A stretch of 7,366 nucleotides of DNA from NCBI GenBank assembly GCA_036491755.1, contig DASXBJ010000150.1, positions 1 to 7,366 on the forward strand. Reading direction: 5' to 3'. A program made the position numbers and the translations under genes. How positions within the stretch are numbered: the first letter of the stretch is position 1; each line of letters starts with the position of its first letter. Source of the stretch: DASXBJ01 sp036491755. Its GTDB lineage: Bacteria > Chloroflexota > Dormibacteria > Dormibacterales > Dormibacteraceae. The notes below the pieces were generated by a model. The model did no database searches. It was not told the DNA's origin and saw only the letters and a list, made by a program, of their open reading frames with translations. Below, one piece after another: positions 6,000 to 7,366 of this stretch.

Positions 6000-7312
6000 G
6001 GAGAATCCCCCACGGCGGCGCCTCGCGCATGCGCCATCTCGATGTTGTGGGTCAGCGCCCAGATGGCGTGGTCGAAGTCCATCGTCGCGCCGCCCCACTC
6101 CGCGCGCGCGGCTTCTGGATGGAACAACGTCTGCCTTTCCGAATCAAGCGGCGCGGCGGAGCGCGAACCGATCAGATGACCGTCGTGAGCCTCAAACCTG
6201 ATCCCACCGTTCAGCTTCCGAATCACGTAGCCGCCGTCATGAAGCCGGTGATGGTGGAAGCTGCACAGAAGCACGAGATTGTCCCTGTCAGTGGCGCCGC
6301 CATCAGCCCAGTGCTCGATGTGATGGGCGTGGGTGCGGTGCGCCGGCACTCCACATCCGGGGAACCGGCAGAAGTGATCTCGAACCTCCAGCGCCAGACG
6401 CAGGCGCTCGGAGACGATGCGTTGCTTGCGGCCGGCGTCGATCGGCAGGCCATCCCGCTCAGTGATGGCGACCACCTGGGCGTCGCAGCCGATTCGCCTC
6501 AGGGCGCCGGCCGAGATTGGAGCGCCGCCCTCGATGAAGCAGGTCCCATCCGGTGATTGATGTGTCAGCACGCCGGCGTCGACGTGGACGACGACCTGGC
6601 GCGTCGGACGCGACCCGGTCAGAGCTGTTTCTCCGGCCACCACGTTTTCGCAGATGGTGACGAGCGCGTCGGCTCGCCGCGCAGCCCAACGATCGTGAGC
6701 CGGGTCCTCGACCTCGGTGGCCGGCTGATCGGGTAAGGGTTTCGATGCGGTGATCGTCTCGAGCGCCGCCATGACCACCGCCGCATCCTCGGCCGGCAGC
6801 ATTGCGGTGAGCCGCATCATCCCGTCTTCGTCATATCGAGTCCACAGACCGCGTTCGGCGAGCTGCCTCTGATCGTGGTCCGACGCCTGGGTGGCGGCGA
6901 TGCGTCGCAAGGAGGCGCAGATGCGGGCGAGCTGTTGACCCGATGCGCCGAGGGCGATCTCGAGCAGCAGCATCTCCGTGGCCGGCGTGGCCACCGTGGT
7001 GATCTGCCGCACCTTGTCGAATGACAAACGGCCGGCGCCGAACGCGTCGGAGATCCGCCGCAAGACCTGGAGGGCTTTGCCCACCCGCAGCAGCTCCGCG
7101 CCGCTGTGCATGTCAAACCCCGCGTTGATCGCCAGCCAGTGGGTAAACGATCGGATCCCGGGGTCACCCCAACCGCCGATCTCATCGAACGCCGCCGCGG
7201 CGACGGCCAGCTGTTTGAGCGCCGCATGAGCCTGCGCGGACGCCCGGCCGATGGTGGCGTCGAGCTGCCTGGCCAGGGCCTGCCGCTCAGGGCTCACGCC
7301 CGCGTAATCCAT
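5996..7312 (-). CDS. DUF222 / 13E12-repeat family HNH endonuclease-like protein
   Basis: The 438-residue protein has the two-part layout of the 13E12 family. A helical DUF222-like region covers about 15-300, with the GRLSFDKVRQI (94-104) and RRADALVTICE (212-222) segments typical of these proteins. A C-terminal HNH domain covers about 308-362: C315 and C320 (CRFPGC) with C350 and H353 as probable zinc ligands, the HHIEHW core (H330, H331), N345 in DRDNL, and the HHHRLHDGGY end. All HNH positions look intact, so nuclease activity is possible; the family's cellular role is unclear. These genes are often multicopy in Actinomycetota, and in Mycobacterium tuberculosis REP13E12 copies serve as integration sites of prophage phiRv1. 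A tail with MDFDHAIWAL (411-420) follows. The gene converges on adenosine deaminase, stops interlocked. The promoter carries a LexA-like site. Confidence 0.92.
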   Translation of the reverse strand: MDYAGVSPERQALARQLDATIGRASAQAHAALKQLAVAAAAFDEIGGWGDPGIRSFTHWLAINAGFDMHSGAELLRVGKALQVLRRISDAFGAGRLSFDKVRQITTVATPATEMLLLEIALGASGQQLARICASLRRIAATQASDHDQRQLAERGLWTRYDEDGMMRLTAMLPAEDAAVVMAALETITASKPLPDQPATEVEDPAHDRWAARRADALVTICENVVAGETALTGSRPTRQVVVHVDAGVLTHQSPDGTCFIEGGAPISAGALRRIGCDAQVVAITERDGLPIDAGRKQRIVSERLRLALEVRDHFCRFPGCGVPAHRTHAHHIEHWADGGATDRDNLVLLCSFHHHRLHDGGYVIRKLNGGIRFEAHDGHLIGSRSAAPLDSERQTLFHPEAARAEWGGATMDFDHAIWALTHNIEMAHARGAAVGDSP

Positions 7313-7318
7313 GCCTGG

Positions 7319-7327
7319 ATTTTACCA
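7319..7327 (-). promoter_or_regulatory. Extended -10 promoter (TGG-TAAAAT) of the HNH gene
   Basis: On the minus strand TAAAAT (7324-7319) is one base from TATAAT and is preceded by TGG, giving an extended TGN -10. It ends 6 nt before ATG 7312, so a start 7 nt downstream falls on the A of the ATG: a leaderless mRNA. No good -35 is present (TTCCGC at 17 nt), which an extended -10 can offset. Confidence 0.6.
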
Positions 7328-7339
7328 AACAGACGTTCG
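7326..7339 (-). promoter_or_regulatory. LexA/SOS-box-like operator of the HNH gene
   Basis: The minus strand reads CGAAC-GTCT-GTTTG, one base from the perfect palindrome CGAAC-N4-GTTCG known as the LexA (DinR) box of Gram-positive and actinobacterial genomes. With the outer bases at 7325 and 7340, 5 of 6 paired positions match. It overlaps the TGG of the extended -10, so a bound repressor would block RNA polymerase. 13E12-family genes in M. tuberculosis are reported members of the LexA regulon, which adds weight. Confidence 0.62.
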
Positions 7340-7366
7340 GTGCGGAACACCCTTTACACGCCCAAA

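Noticed and set aside
1..7366. CRISPR array, insertion sequence, tRNA or attachment site
   Set aside because: No regularly spaced repeats, transposase motifs, terminal inverted repeats or tRNA cloverleaf were visible on either strand.

Overview
The window is high-GC, densely coded DNA. It carries a five-gene nucleoside/deoxynucleoside salvage cluster on the plus strand, flanked by two minus-strand genes. Three features suggest an Actinomycetota-like lineage or a neighbouring high-GC phylum such as Candidatus Dormibacterota: the GC-rich codon choice, a DUF222/13E12-type HNH protein under what looks like a LexA box, and a DUF2510-like WDG-x-RW membrane protein. The sequence alone does not settle the lineage.

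Left end (1-1211). A possible C-terminal tail of a plus-strand protein ends at 135. It faces a minus-strand gene for a membrane-anchored protein of unknown function (225-1085). A perfect 12-bp hairpin (194-222) lies between the two ends and starts 2 nt after the minus-strand stop. The 126-bp gap at 1086-1211 separates this gene from the divergent deoC and holds a candidate -10 element on each strand.

Centre (1212-5999). The order is deoC (long, human-DERA-like form), a full-length aldehyde dehydrogenase, an aldehyde dehydrogenase-like protein lacking the catalytic domain, hpt (hypoxanthine phosphoribosyltransferase), and an adenosine deaminase. Gaps are 25, -1, 22 and 11 nt, so co-transcription is likely, with a probable second promoter just before hpt. 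A coherent reading is that DeoC splits deoxyribose 5-phosphate into glyceraldehyde 3-phosphate and acetaldehyde, the dehydrogenase oxidises the aldehyde, and the last two enzymes recover the purine side (adenosine to inosine, hypoxanthine to IMP). The pathway link is inference.

Right end (5996-7312). A minus-strand DUF222-HNH gene converges on the adenosine deaminase gene, and the two stop codons interlock in one TTAA. Its promoter has an extended -10 and an adjoining LexA/SOS-box-like palindrome, which suggests induction by DNA damage.

The points most worth a second look are the catalytic-domain-less dehydrogenase that keeps the C-terminal strand its full-length neighbour seems to lack, the adenosine deaminase with no ordinary start codon upstream of its metal-binding HxH, the SOS-type operator on the HNH gene, and repeated leaderless-type promoters.
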